Assembly: GCF_000296815.2 (NCBI RefSeq)
Contig: NZ_CAIT01000005.1
Location: 496,001 to 560,000, forward strand
Direction: 5' to 3'
DNA from: Fibrisoma limi BUZ 3
GTDB lineage: Bacteria; Bacteroidota; Bacteroidia; Cytophagales; Spirosomataceae
DNA: 64,000 bases
The stretch's first letter is position 1. The number at the start of each line of letters is the position of its first letter. Under the pieces are notes generated by a model that was given only the letters and a program-made list of their open reading frames with translations, was not told where the DNA came from and did no database searches. A program made the position numbers and the translations under genes. Positions 18,810 through 27,579 of the stretch are shown piece by piece.

Positions 18810-20168
18810 ATGGCTACCTCGCGCCGACAATTTCTCCATAACTCAACCCGACTGGCTGCTGGAGCCGGTCTGACGGCCCTGCTTCCTGATGACGCTGCGG
18901 GTGCTCCCATGTTCCGAACGTATTCGGCCGCCGATACGGTCTCCGTTGTTCTGATTGGTTGCAACAGCATGGGCTGGGCCGATCTGTCGTCTATGCTGAA
19001 GCACCCCGGCGTTCGCTGCATCGGGCTCTGCGATGTAGACAGCAACGTCCTGAACCGACGGGCGGCCGACCTCGAAAAACTCAATGCCCGGCTGCCGGTC
19101 GGTACCGCAGCCCCGACTAAGGCGACGCTGTACAGCGACTTTCGCAAGGTGCTGGAGAATAAGGATGTCGACGCCGTTATTATCGGCACACCCGACCACT
19201 GGCATTGCCTGCCGACCGTTATGGCCTGCCAGGCGGGTAAGGATGTGTACGTAGAAAAACCACTGGCCAACAGCATCGAAGAGTGTAATCTGATGGTAGC
19301 AGCGGCTAAAAAACACGGCCGGATCGTGCAGGTAGGGCAGTGGCAGCGCAGTGGTACGCACTGGAAAAACGCGCTCGACTACGTGCGTTCCGGCAAAATA
19401 GGTCGGGTGCGGTCGGTGAAGACCTGGGCGTTCATGACGTATGGCAAAACATTTCCGGTTAAGCCCGACGAGCCGGTACCGGCCGGTGTCGACTATGAGA
19501 TGTGGCTCGGTCCGGCACCCAAACGTCCCTTCAATTCTAACCGCTTCCACGGTAGTTTCCGGTATTTCTGGGACTATGCCGGTGGGTTGATGACCGACTG
19601 GGGGGCGCACATGATCGATGTGGCTTTGTGGGGAATGCAGGTGACCGCGCCCCGATCGGTGGTGGCAACGGGCGGAAAATTCGGCTTCCCGGACCACGCC
19701 AGCGAAACGCCCGATACCATGCAGGCTGTGTATGATTTTGGCGACTTTTCGGTGCTTTGGGAGCAGTCGCTCGGCACGGGGCGCGGTCCCTACGACCGGG
19801 ATCATGGCGTGGCCTTTATTGGCAACCTCGGTACGGTGGTGATCGATCGCGGCAAATGGGAAGTGCTGCCCGAAGTAGAGGGCGGCAAGTACCTGACCGA
19901 AGCCATGCCTGCCCAGCGGGGCGATGGCCAGGACCTCGACAGGCACACGCTGAACTTTCTGGAATGCATCCGAAGTCGGCAGGCACCCAACTGCCCGGTT
20001 GAGGCCGGTCGCAACGTGGCACTCAACGCTCAGTTAGGCAACATTGCGTATCGGACGGGGCGGAAAGTGGTCTGGGACGATGAGAAAGGCACGATTGCCA
20101 ACGATCCCAAAGCTGACGAGCTGGCGCGGGCACACTATCGTAGCCCCTGGCGGCTCCCTACCGTCTGA
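18810..20168 (+). CDS. exported Gfo/Idh/MocA family oxidoreductase
   Basis: The 452-residue protein begins with a twin-arginine signal (SRRQFLHNS) and a short hydrophobic stretch. The NAD-binding part has SVVLIGCNSMGWADL, and the EKP motif is intact in DVYVEKPLANS, followed by GRIVQVGQWQRSG. The C-terminal domain includes YFWDYAGGLMTDWGAH, the likely substrate-binding histidine region. Such Tat-exported oxidoreductases are common in Bacteroidota and act on sugars or cyclitols in the periplasm with bound NAD(P). It differs from the GH109-like protein at 4623-6011, which lacks EKP. Substrate unknown. Confidence 0.87.
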   Translation: MATSRRQFLHNSTRLAAGAGLTALLPDDAAGAPMFRTYSAADTVSVVLIGCNSMGWADLSSMLKHPGVRCIGLCDVDSNVLNRRAADLEKLNARLPVGTAAPTKATLYSDFRKVLENKDVDAVIIGTPDHWHCLPTVMACQAGKDVYVEKPLANSIEECNLMVAAAKKHGRIVQVGQWQRSGTHWKNALDYVRSGKIGRVRSVKTWAFMTYGKTFPVKPDEPVPAGVDYEMWLGPAPKRPFNSNRFHGSFRYFWDYAGGLMTDWGAHMIDVALWGMQVTAPRSVVATGGKFGFPDHASETPDTMQAVYDFGDFSVLWEQSLGTGRGPYDRDHGVAFIGNLGTVVIDRGKWEVLPEVEGGKYLTEAMPAQRGDGQDLDRHTLNFLECIRSRQAPNCPVEAGRNVALNAQLGNIAYRTGRKVVWDDEKGTIANDPKADELARAHYRSPWRLPTV

Positions 20169-20172
20169 TCGG

Positions 20173-22476
20173 TTAATTCGGTAAGGGTAGGTACACGGTA
20201 AACGTAGCCCCCTGACCGGGTTCACTGCGGGCTGTAATGTAGCCGCCGTGGTTGTCAACAACGCGTTTGCAGATGGCCAGGCCGATGCCGGTGCCCGTGT
20301 ATTGACTTCTGCCGTGCAGGCGTTCGAATAACCGGAAAATCCGTTCCTGGTACTTCATATCGAAGCCGATGCCGTTGTCGGCAATATCGAGTGCAACAAA
20401 TGACCGCGACTGTCCAAAGAGGGGTACGGGTAAGTCGCCGGGGTCAACCTGGCGGGCGTGAATGGCGATTCGGGCTACCTCGCGGGGGATGGTAAACTTC
20501 AGCGCGTTGCTCAGCAGGTTCTGAAAGAGCTGCCTGAGCTGCGTTGCGTCGCCGGTCAGCGTTGGGAGTGGATCAACGTGTATCTGAGCCTGGTGTTCAG
20601 TAATGGCAGTTTCGAGATCGCCCAGTACTTCGCGGGTCAGTTTGTTCAGATCGACTTGCTGGTAGGGCTGTTGATGCGTGGCCGTTCGGGAGTACATCAG
20701 CAGTGCCTTGATAAGGTCCTGCATCCGGGCGGCTGCACCCTGCATCCGCTGAATCAGGGTGCGGCCGTCGTCGCCAACCAGCGGACCGAACTGCTCGCCC
20801 AGGAGATCGCCGAATGCCTGAATCTTGCGCAGCGGCTCCTGCAAATCATGGCTGGCTACGTAGGCGAACTGCTGTAAACTTTCGTTGGAGCGTTTCAGAT
20901 CCGCTACCGATAGCTCGAGTTGCTGCTGGAGGTGTTTGCTCGACGAAATATCGACGAACGAAATCAGAATCCTGCCTTCGCCCAGCGGGGTCACGGCAAT
21001 ATCGTACCAGTTTTGCAGGCCATCAAAGTAGTAAGCCGTTTCAAACCGTTGAATTTCGCCGGTGCGGGCCGTATGAAGATAATACGTCATAACACCCGAC
21101 CTGGGCAGCGAGGGGAAGGCTTCCAGGAGCGTGCGCCCAATCAACTGGTCGACCGGGCGACCATTCAGCCGGGAGGCCGCCTGATTTGCCAGCGACATGC
21201 GCAGATCGTAAATATCGCCATTGTCGTCCCGGACAGGGTCGCAGGCCAGCAGACCGTTCAGCGAGCCATCGACAATCTGTTTGAGGTCCTGGGCCTGCTG
21301 CTGCTGGTCGAGCTGGGCCTTTTTGATGGCCGTGATGTCGAGAAACGTAATAATTACGCCGTGATGGTGTTGTACCACGGAGATATCGAACCAGATCGTT
21401 CCGTCGGTATTGGACCATTCAAACCGCGCTGGCTCACCTGTTTCGGCTACTGCCCGGTAGCGGTCGAACAGGCCATTCGTCATCTGATGCGGAAACACCT
21501 CGGATTGGAGCCGGCCGAGCAGATCCTCCGGTCGTCGGCCGGTAATCTGGCGCATCGTCTGGTTGACCAGGGCAAAGCGGAAATCAATCAGTCGATTGGC
21601 TTCGTCCCGAATGGCATCCAGCTTGGTGATGCCCGTCAGCGAGTTGTCCATGACCGTTTGTAGAAGCGACGAGGTTTGTTCGCGGGCCATCTGCGCCTTC
21701 TTGACAGGCGAAATGTCCACGAAGTTGACCACGATACCGTCGCTCTGCGGGGCTACCTGAATATCGAACCATCCCCGCACGCCATCGGCGTAATAGGGCA
21801 GCTCGAACCGGAGTGGCTGACCGGTTTCAATGGCTTGTTTGTAAAAATCGAACAGGCCGCCAGTTTTGTAGTATGGAAAGTACGTACTGACGCGCTGCCC
21901 CCGGAGCGATTCGACCGAGCGACTGGTTAGCTGGGCCAGTGATGCATTAACATCCGCAAAGTAAAAGTCGATGATGGTGCCGGTTTCGTCCCGTACCGGA
22001 GTCATCAGGGCGATACTGGTCAGCGAGCCGTTCAGGACGCTTTGCAGGCGGCTGGCTTGCTGCTGCTGGGCCAACTGCGCCTGTTTCTGAAGCGAAATGT
22101 CGATGAAGGTAACGACAATGCCGTCTTCGAATTTTACCGCGTTAACATCGTACCAGGCCTGAAGTCCATCAGCCTCGTAGTAGCGCTCCAGGCGCTGATT
22201 CACACCGGTTTCTACCGTGATTACATAGGCATCGAAAAAACCGACTTCCCGATTGGCGGTAAAAAGCGTAAGCATACGCTGCCCCACCAATTCATCGGCG
22301 GGTTTATTCAGCAGATGACAGGCCGCCCGATTGGCGCTCGTGCAGGTAAAATCAATGATCTGTCCGTCGTCGCTTCGAACAGCCGTAAAGGCCATTATCC
22401 CATTAAGCGAGGCATCCAGGATGGCCTGCAGGCGAGTTGTAGAAACCAGTTCCTGATGGTCAGACACAATACTCAT
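20173..22476 (-). CDS. soluble multi-PAS sensor histidine kinase
   Basis: The 767-residue protein has four tandem PAS domains of about 125 residues each (starting near 14, 145, 270 and 397), each ending in a near-copy of VVTFIDIS followed by a Q-rich linker. Then come a HisKA helix with the phosphoacceptor in FAYVASHDLQEPLRK and a HATPase with DIADNGIGFD and GTGIGLAICKRVVDNHGG. No membrane segment or signal peptide is seen, so it senses a cytoplasmic ligand or redox cue, if the PAS domains are sensory. No response regulator is adjacent (orphan kinase). It converges with the oxidoreductase gene, 4 bp away. Confidence 0.92.
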   Translation of the reverse strand: MSIVSDHQELVSTTRLQAILDASLNGIMAFTAVRSDDGQIIDFTCTSANRAACHLLNKPADELVGQRMLTLFTANREVGFFDAYVITVETGVNQRLERYYEADGLQAWYDVNAVKFEDGIVVTFIDISLQKQAQLAQQQQASRLQSVLNGSLTSIALMTPVRDETGTIIDFYFADVNASLAQLTSRSVESLRGQRVSTYFPYYKTGGLFDFYKQAIETGQPLRFELPYYADGVRGWFDIQVAPQSDGIVVNFVDISPVKKAQMAREQTSSLLQTVMDNSLTGITKLDAIRDEANRLIDFRFALVNQTMRQITGRRPEDLLGRLQSEVFPHQMTNGLFDRYRAVAETGEPARFEWSNTDGTIWFDISVVQHHHGVIITFLDITAIKKAQLDQQQQAQDLKQIVDGSLNGLLACDPVRDDNGDIYDLRMSLANQAASRLNGRPVDQLIGRTLLEAFPSLPRSGVMTYYLHTARTGEIQRFETAYYFDGLQNWYDIAVTPLGEGRILISFVDISSSKHLQQQLELSVADLKRSNESLQQFAYVASHDLQEPLRKIQAFGDLLGEQFGPLVGDDGRTLIQRMQGAAARMQDLIKALLMYSRTATHQQPYQQVDLNKLTREVLGDLETAITEHQAQIHVDPLPTLTGDATQLRQLFQNLLSNALKFTIPREVARIAIHARQVDPGDLPVPLFGQSRSFVALDIADNGIGFDMKYQERIFRLFERLHGRSQYTGTGIGLAICKRVVDNHGGYITARSEPGQGATFTVYLPLPN

Positions 22477-22747
22477 CGTGAGTAGTGAATACGTAATTGA
22501 TGCCCTGATGGATAGAAGTCAAGCCGGTACAAAACAGCAGTGCGTTTCAGGCGGCTCATAAACGAGTAATAAATAGTAAAATAACACCGAGGTTGCTGAA
22601 CCGTGGGTGGTTTTTTATAAAGCTTATCCACCGGTCTGGTCGTGGTGGTAACCGTCCGTTGGATTAAACGTTTGGTAGGTTCTGCTAGTTATGCCTTGCA
22701 GTATAGCTGCTGCTCAACCATCTTGTGGCCGAATTGGTACAGTGCTC

Positions 22748-24418
22748 ATGAACGTTGCTGAAAGTAAAACGCCGGCTGGTCGCCCACCTTCTATCTGGGA
22801 GGCCTTTCGGGTTACTATGTTCCGGGCGGTCTGGACGGCTGCTTTTGTCTCAAACATTGGCACCTGGATGCAGAACACCGCTGGGGTCTGGCTCCTGACG
22901 ACCCTGTCGGGTTCGTCGGTGCTGGTCGCGCTGATGCAAACGGCTACCAGCCTGCCGGTTTTTCTGCTGAGTGTACCCGCCGGAGTTATCGCTGATCTGC
23001 TGGACCGGCGTCGGCTGCTGCTCACCACCCAGGTTTTTATGGCTACGGCGGCCTTAACCCTGGCCATCACAACGCTGCTGGGCGTAGCAACGAGCTGGTC
23101 GGTGCTGGGGCTGACGTTCCTGCTTGGCGTTGGGGCTGCGTTTAATGCCCCGGCCTGGCAGACCGTCGCGTCGGAGATCGTACCCCGACCGTTGCTGCCC
23201 GCTGCGCTGACGCTCAATGGCGTCAGCATCAATGCGGCCCGGGCGGTTGGTCCCGCAATCGGGGGACTGATCATCGCTTACTATTCGCCGGGCTACGTTT
23301 TTCTGCTCAACAGCCTGTCATTTGCCGGTACGTGCTGGGTGCTGTACCGCTGGAAACGCCCACCGCTGAAGACCGACCTGCCTGCCGAAAACTTCGTAAG
23401 CGCGCTGCGGGCAGGTATCCGCTACGTTCAGTTTTCGCCCTCTATCTACGCCATCATGATCCGGGCGTCGGCGTTTACGTTCGGGGCCAGTGCGTTGTGG
23501 GCGCTGCTTTCGCTGGTAATCGCTCAGAAATTCCGGCTTAATTCCGGTACGTACGGCATCATGCTGTCGTGTCTGGGGGGCGGTGCGGTAACGGGGGCGC
23601 TGCTGATGGATTACATCCGGCAACTGCTGACTACCAATCGGCGCATCATCCTGGGCATCACAGGCTTTGCGTTGTCTACGTTGGCCCTTGGGTTGCTGCC
23701 GTCGGTGACCTTCCTGTATCCCATAATGTTTCTGGCCGGTATCTGCTGGCTGCTGTCCCTGACCAGTTTCAACGTAGCGGTTCAACTAAATCTGCCAAAA
23801 TGGGTGCAGGCGCGGGTACTGAGCATCTACCTGCTGGTGTTTCAGGGAGGGATGGCGTTCGGTAGTTTATTGTGGGGCAGCGTGGCCAGTCGCTTTGGGC
23901 TGGAAACGGCGCTGATTGGAGCCGCCGGCTGGTTGCTGGCCAGTACGCTGCTGGCCTTTCCGTTTCCGCTTCGGCAGGCGGATAAACTGAACCTGGCTCC
24001 GGCCGGAACCTGGACCGACCCCGAGAACCATGCCCAGGTCGATGCCGACGACGGCCCGGTGGTCGTTATGATCGAGTATATCGTCGATCCGGCCCGATTG
24101 CCCTACTTTCTCAAAGCCGTTGAAAACCTCAAGCAGGTCCGCCTGCGCGATGGTGCTCTGCGCGCGGGCGTTTTTACGGACATTGCGCGACCGGAGCGGC
24201 AGGTTGAATTTTTTACGGTTACGTCCTGGGGCGAACACCTGCGCCAGCACCAGCGGTTCACGCAGGAAGATGTCGCGGTCGAACTGGCCGTCCAGCAGTT
24301 TCACACGAGTCCTAATCCGCCGGTCGTTACGCATTTCGTAGCCCGCACCGACAAGTTTACGGATATGCCCGTACCCCTGCCGACTACCGGAACAGCCGCT
24401 ACGCTGGAAGGGCAGTAG
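22748..24418 (+). CDS. MFS exporter with C-terminal monooxygenase-like (ABM) domain
   Basis: The 556-residue protein has an MFS_3-type transporter (EntS-like) of about 12 helices opening with WEAFRVTMFRAVWTAAFVSN and GTWMQNTAGVWLL, then FLLSVPAGVIADLLDRRRLL. After about residue 430 a soluble domain of roughly 100 residues (VVVMIEYIVDPARL ... VEFFTVTSWGEHLRQHQRF) resembles the antibiotic-biosynthesis-monooxygenase fold often fused to this MFS group. Likely an exporter of a small molecule; substrate unknown. ATG 22748 is preferred because homologous sequence begins near there; an upstream in-frame ATG at 22691 would add 19 residues. Confidence 0.87.
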   Translation: MNVAESKTPAGRPPSIWEAFRVTMFRAVWTAAFVSNIGTWMQNTAGVWLLTTLSGSSVLVALMQTATSLPVFLLSVPAGVIADLLDRRRLLLTTQVFMATAALTLAITTLLGVATSWSVLGLTFLLGVGAAFNAPAWQTVASEIVPRPLLPAALTLNGVSINAARAVGPAIGGLIIAYYSPGYVFLLNSLSFAGTCWVLYRWKRPPLKTDLPAENFVSALRAGIRYVQFSPSIYAIMIRASAFTFGASALWALLSLVIAQKFRLNSGTYGIMLSCLGGGAVTGALLMDYIRQLLTTNRRIILGITGFALSTLALGLLPSVTFLYPIMFLAGICWLLSLTSFNVAVQLNLPKWVQARVLSIYLLVFQGGMAFGSLLWGSVASRFGLETALIGAAGWLLASTLLAFPFPLRQADKLNLAPAGTWTDPENHAQVDADDGPVVVMIEYIVDPARLPYFLKAVENLKQVRLRDGALRAGVFTDIARPERQVEFFTVTSWGEHLRQHQRFTQEDVAVELAVQQFHTSPNPPVVTHFVARTDKFTDMPVPLPTTGTAATLEGQ

Positions 24419-24431
24419 CCCGAAGCTTTTT

Positions 24432-24908
24432 TCAGGAAGCTTTGCTTTCCGGGTAGATTTTTTTGTGGTGAGCGAGTTGTTTCGCGTATTGCTCCGGTGT
24501 CAGGATGGTTTTGTATTTCTGTACCAGTTCAGATTCAACTTCAACGGCCAGTACCCGGAGCTTCTGCGCGTTCATACCCGACCGTTTCAGCTTTTTAACC
24601 CCTTCGTTAAACTTCACGGTGGCGTCGGTGATGAGCTGACGGGCCTTGGGAAGTTGCTGATCGGTCAGCTTAAGGCGCTGCTTATCGGCCTTCACCACCG
24701 AATTTACCACCATGCCGATGGTTGCGCCATTGTTCAGCAGCACAAATTTTTCCTTCTCGACAGGTTTGGCCGACGTAGTCGTTGCGGTCTGGGGAGCCGA
24801 TGATTTTGCTGCCTGGGCCGGTTTTGCCTGCGGAACCGGTTTGGTTTGCGAAAAGCTAACAGTCGATACAGTAACTACTATGCTGAGAGTAAGGAAAAGC
24901 GATTTCAT
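24432..24908 (-). CDS. small secreted helical protein of unknown function
   Basis: This 158-residue protein has a signal peptide (MKSLFLTLSIVVTVSTVSFSQ), an Ala/Pro/Lys/Thr-rich linker (residues 22-55) and a charged helical C-terminal domain with LKLTDQQLPKARQLI and YKTILTPEQYAKQL. The two LTxxQ-type motifs recall Spy/CpxP-like periplasmic proteins of the family of LTxxQ repeats, but the likeness is weak. The start at 24908 is favoured over an ATG at 24944, because a perfect TAAATTTG -7 box lies at 24917-24924, within the longer form. It converges with the MFS gene. Confidence 0.7.
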   Translation of the reverse strand: MKSLFLTLSIVVTVSTVSFSQTKPVPQAKPAQAAKSSAPQTATTTSAKPVEKEKFVLLNNGATIGMVVNSVVKADKQRLKLTDQQLPKARQLITDATVKFNEGVKKLKRSGMNAQKLRVLAVEVESELVQKYKTILTPEQYAKQLAHHKKIYPESKAS

Positions 24909-24916
24909 GAAGGCAG

Positions 24917-24924
24917 CAAATTTA
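24917..24924 (-). promoter_or_regulatory. -7 box TAAATTTG for the small secreted protein
   Basis: Read on the minus strand this is TAAATTTG, an exact TAnnTTTG match, ending 8 nt before the ATG at 24908. It implies a very short leader and helps to fix the start codon. Confidence 0.45.
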
Positions 24925-25202
24925 GACGGGCTAATATAAACCATTTCGATTGTTGCCCGAAGCCACCTGCTCGAATTGCGCTGGAGGTCGTATGAAATGC
25001 GTTTCAGTATTACAGATCATAGTCTGGCCGGAGACCGATCAGCCGGTAACGCATCAGCCCACCAGCGTTGTGCTTAGTGGGCTGATAGCGAAAGACGTTG
25101 CAAGGAAAAAGAAAATGTGGATAGAAGTATGGCGTACTGATTACTTCATTCGTATATGCTGGCTGAGTTGGCTCAGGTAACAGGTTCTGTAAAAAAAGAG
25201 TT

Positions 25203-25271
25203 GGCTGGTGGCTGGCAGGGCTGTGGTGTCAGGTTCGTAACCTGACACCACAGCCCTGCCAGCCACCAGCC
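25203..25271. repeat. perfect palindromic element, 33-bp arms with 3-nt centre
   Basis: Arms 25203-25235 and 25239-25271 are exact reverse complements around CGT. There is no T-run on either side, so it is not a standard terminator. The core GGTGTCAGGTT is echoed in hairpins near 33364 and 44766, pointing to a dispersed palindromic family. Confidence 0.9.
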
Positions 25272-25543
25272 CATAAGCCTGAAATCAATACAAAACACAG
25301 CCTGCTTCCAATCGGGTAGCGATTACCTCGTCAGAAAACAGGCTGTGAAACAAGCGCCGGATGTTTGTGTGGACGGAATCGGAAAGCTTACTGCTCAGTA
25401 CGCTTCAAGTCTTTTCCGGTCCGGCTCCTGGATACGACTTCATAGCAACCAGATATATATTCCGTTTGGAATGCAGAAAGTGACACCCAGCTCGTAAAAT
25501 TTTCGCAAAATAAATTTCCTGGATGGCTGATACGTCATTGGAT

Positions 25544-26989
25544 TTACCCGCGAAACAGGGTGTACGACAGCGTCAGGTCCAGGTTGTGCGACAGCATACG
25601 CGGTGTCGGATTGGTCCGGAGCCGGATAAACTGCGGCTCGTAGCTGAGGGCCAGCTTATAACCCCGGGGCAGGAACGTTTTCTTCAGCCATTCGACCCCC
25701 AGCGAAACCCGCGGACTGACCGAAAAACCCAGCGTTGGATTGTTAGCCGGGTCGATCACGACGGCGTGGTTGGTATACGTGAGGCCAAGCGGAATACGAA
25801 CGTTCGGACCGAGACTGGCGAACAGACCGAACCGGTTGGCCGAAAACCCGGCACCCTGCCGACGGGCCGACGGACTCCAGCTAACCCGCGGATACACGGT
25901 GACGTACCGTAGCGTGAAGTCTTCAATAAGCCGCTGGTTGTTGCCGTTGCCGAGCAACGTACCGTAGCGTTGCTGCGACCAGGCCACTTCCCCTTCAAAC
26001 CGCCAGGGCTGCTGCCATTTAAACCGGCTGACCGACAAGCCGAGGTACAGGTTGGCGGCTTCGGTGGGGGAATACAGCAGGGCGTCGACGGGGTCGCCGT
26101 TCAGCCGGAACTGCGGCCGACCCACCACGGTCAAACCGGCGACCAGTCCAACGTCCCAGAACGTACGTTCGGAATGCAGGGCTACGTAGGCCGCACCGGC
26201 CGCGTCGGCAAAGTAACCCGCCCGGGCGATGGTCTGCGGCCGGGCCTTAATTTCGTTCCAGAATTGCCTCATGGCCCAGATGCGCTTGTCGAACGTCAGG
26301 TGCGTAGCGGATTCAACCGAAGCCTTTGGTGCGCGTTTACGACGGGGAGAGGTAGGCGTGAAGTTTCGCCCGGGCACGTCGACGTATAAGGTGTCATAAC
26401 TATTCTCCAGCGCCTGAAATTGAAACCGGGGATCATTACGGAACAAATACCATAGTCCAAAAAAATCGGCCTCTAGTTCCTGCGCCTGCGGACCGGCCAG
26501 CGCCAGTTGGAACAAGGCCCCCTTTTTGCCCTTCGTTTCCTGATTGTAGGCCCGGTCGAGATCAATGAACGACTGACGACCATCGAGATGTCCCAGTACG
26601 TGATGACCAATTTCGTGGGCCAGTACGTGTTGGTCAACCCAGGTCATGGGAGCGTCTTTCTTCGTAATTCGGTTCAGATAATCATTGTTGTACGTAATGT
26701 AGCGCTCCATCCGCTCACAGATCAGAGCCGTTGGAATGGTACATTTGGTTTCCTTAATCCGAATGGTTTCAGTGAATTTGAGATGAGCGTACCGCTTCAT
26801 GTCATTCAGCATCTGCTCAACCCGTTTGATGGCTTCGGCTTCGCTCGGCAGGAAGCCACGGCGGTTTGTCGGTAAATCTTCGCACCGGCACTGGGTGGCG
26901 AGTTGCGCATCGGCATTGGGCGTCAGCAGGAACAGAAAGCCCCAGGTAATCAGGGCGTAAACAATAGAGGTTGTGGCGTGTCGAGACAT
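25544..26989 (-). CDS. M48-like metallopeptidase fused to an outer-membrane beta-barrel
   Basis: The 481-residue protein has a signal peptide ending NADAQ (29), a Cys-containing region (residues 34-91) and a zinc site HVLAHEIGHHVLGH (HExxH at 125-129). ELEADFFGLWYL (Glu171, Asp175) follows in the M48-type ExxxD position, then SATHLTFDKRI (about 227-237), like the THP...RI motif of M48. From about 255 to the end, alternating polar/apolar strands ending in LDLTLSYTLFRG suggest a small beta-barrel. This would place a protease on the periplasmic or surface side of the outer membrane. It is last in the sigma/anti-sigma operon, and its start overlaps the previous gene by 40 nt. Confidence 0.7.
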   Translation of the reverse strand: MSRHATTSIVYALITWGFLFLLTPNADAQLATQCRCEDLPTNRRGFLPSEAEAIKRVEQMLNDMKRYAHLKFTETIRIKETKCTIPTALICERMERYITYNNDYLNRITKKDAPMTWVDQHVLAHEIGHHVLGHLDGRQSFIDLDRAYNQETKGKKGALFQLALAGPQAQELEADFFGLWYLFRNDPRFQFQALENSYDTLYVDVPGRNFTPTSPRRKRAPKASVESATHLTFDKRIWAMRQFWNEIKARPQTIARAGYFADAAGAAYVALHSERTFWDVGLVAGLTVVGRPQFRLNGDPVDALLYSPTEAANLYLGLSVSRFKWQQPWRFEGEVAWSQQRYGTLLGNGNNQRLIEDFTLRYVTVYPRVSWSPSARRQGAGFSANRFGLFASLGPNVRIPLGLTYTNHAVVIDPANNPTLGFSVSPRVSLGVEWLKKTFLPRGYKLALSYEPQFIRLRTNPTPRMLSHNLDLTLSYTLFRG

Positions 26990-27579
26990 TCGCTTAGAAG
27001 ACGGCGTGGTTGGTTAGGCGGTTGCACGTACAATTTTCGCTGCTCTGCGTTAAAAAGCAACTGTACCGACTGCCATTGCGTCGTATCGCGTGAATTTTTT
27101 AAATAAACCGTCAGCGTATCGCGGCAGAAGGTATAGGTTTGAGGTTCCTGCTGGCGACTGTTCTCAAACCAGCGCAGCCAGACCGATCCGCCGTAGTCGT
27201 CGTAGCCTTTCGTAGTTTCGTCGAGCAGGAGTCGTACATCACGCTTTTCGGTCCTGACCAGTTCCGGGGTAGCCGGGGGCCACAGCAGCCAGGTGACGAC
27301 GCCGAGCAGCCCGGCCACGCAGGCGGCCATGGCGTAGGTGTTCCAGCGCCGCGAACCGCCCGACAGGGGTCGTACGGTTGCGTCGGCTTCGGCCGCCTGT
27401 ACCGCTTCCCACAGAAGCCGGTTTTTGTCCTGCCGGGTCACTTGGGTCAGCATACGGTCCAGCTCAACGTCTTCCTGAAACGTTGGGTCGTCGCGCAGCA
27501 GGGCCAGATACTCCTGGTATTCAGCATCGGTCAGCGTGCCCTGGCGGTGTTTTCGGATCAGTTGCTGGCGGTCGGTCAT
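26950..27579 (-). CDS. single-pass membrane protein with anti-sigma-like N-terminus
   Basis: The 209-residue protein has a cytoplasmic N-terminal module (LIRKHRQGTLTDAE ... RDDPTFQEDVEL, residues 7-40), a transmembrane helix at about 81-100, and a periplasmic C-terminal domain with no recognised family (two Cys, at 152 and 198). The N-terminal module aligns with that of the anti-sigma-like gene at 28840-29523 at the G, T, E, DP, F and DV positions. The start is firm: its ATG overlaps the TGA of the upstream sigma-like gene by one base (TGATG at 27577-27581), which implies translational coupling. An anti-sigma role is inferred from this pairing and topology. Confidence 0.6.
   Translation of the reverse strand: MTDRQQLIRKHRQGTLTDAEYQEYLALLRDDPTFQEDVELDRMLTQVTRQDKNRLLWEAVQAAEADATVRPLSGGSRRWNTYAMAACVAGLLGVVTWLLWPPATPELVRTEKRDVRLLLDETTKGYDDYGGSVWLRWFENSRQQEPQTYTFCRDTLTVYLKNSRDTTQWQSVQLLFNAEQRKLYVQPPNQPRRLLSECLDTPQPLLFTP

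Larger units (their letters stand above)
24909..25543. other. 635-bp intergenic region rich in inverted repeats
   Basis: The region separates a leftward secreted-protein gene from the end of the leftward metallopeptidase-barrel gene. It contains the promoter box at 24917-24924, the 33-bp perfect palindrome at 25203-25271, and a second hairpin with 9-bp arms (CACAGCCTG / CAGGCTGTG) at about 25297-25350. A 76-codon open frame at 24950-25180 has no recognisable features. No convincing coding sequence is seen. Confidence 0.5.

Noticed and set aside
24950-25180. 76-codon open frame in the large intergenic region
   Set aside because: No domain, no signal peptide, no promoter box and no conserved pattern; composition is that of non-coding DNA.
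24909-25543. tRNA or small RNA gene suggested by strong stem-loops
   Set aside because: The hairpins are simple two-arm palindromes; no cloverleaf, CCA end or TPsiC-like motif is seen.
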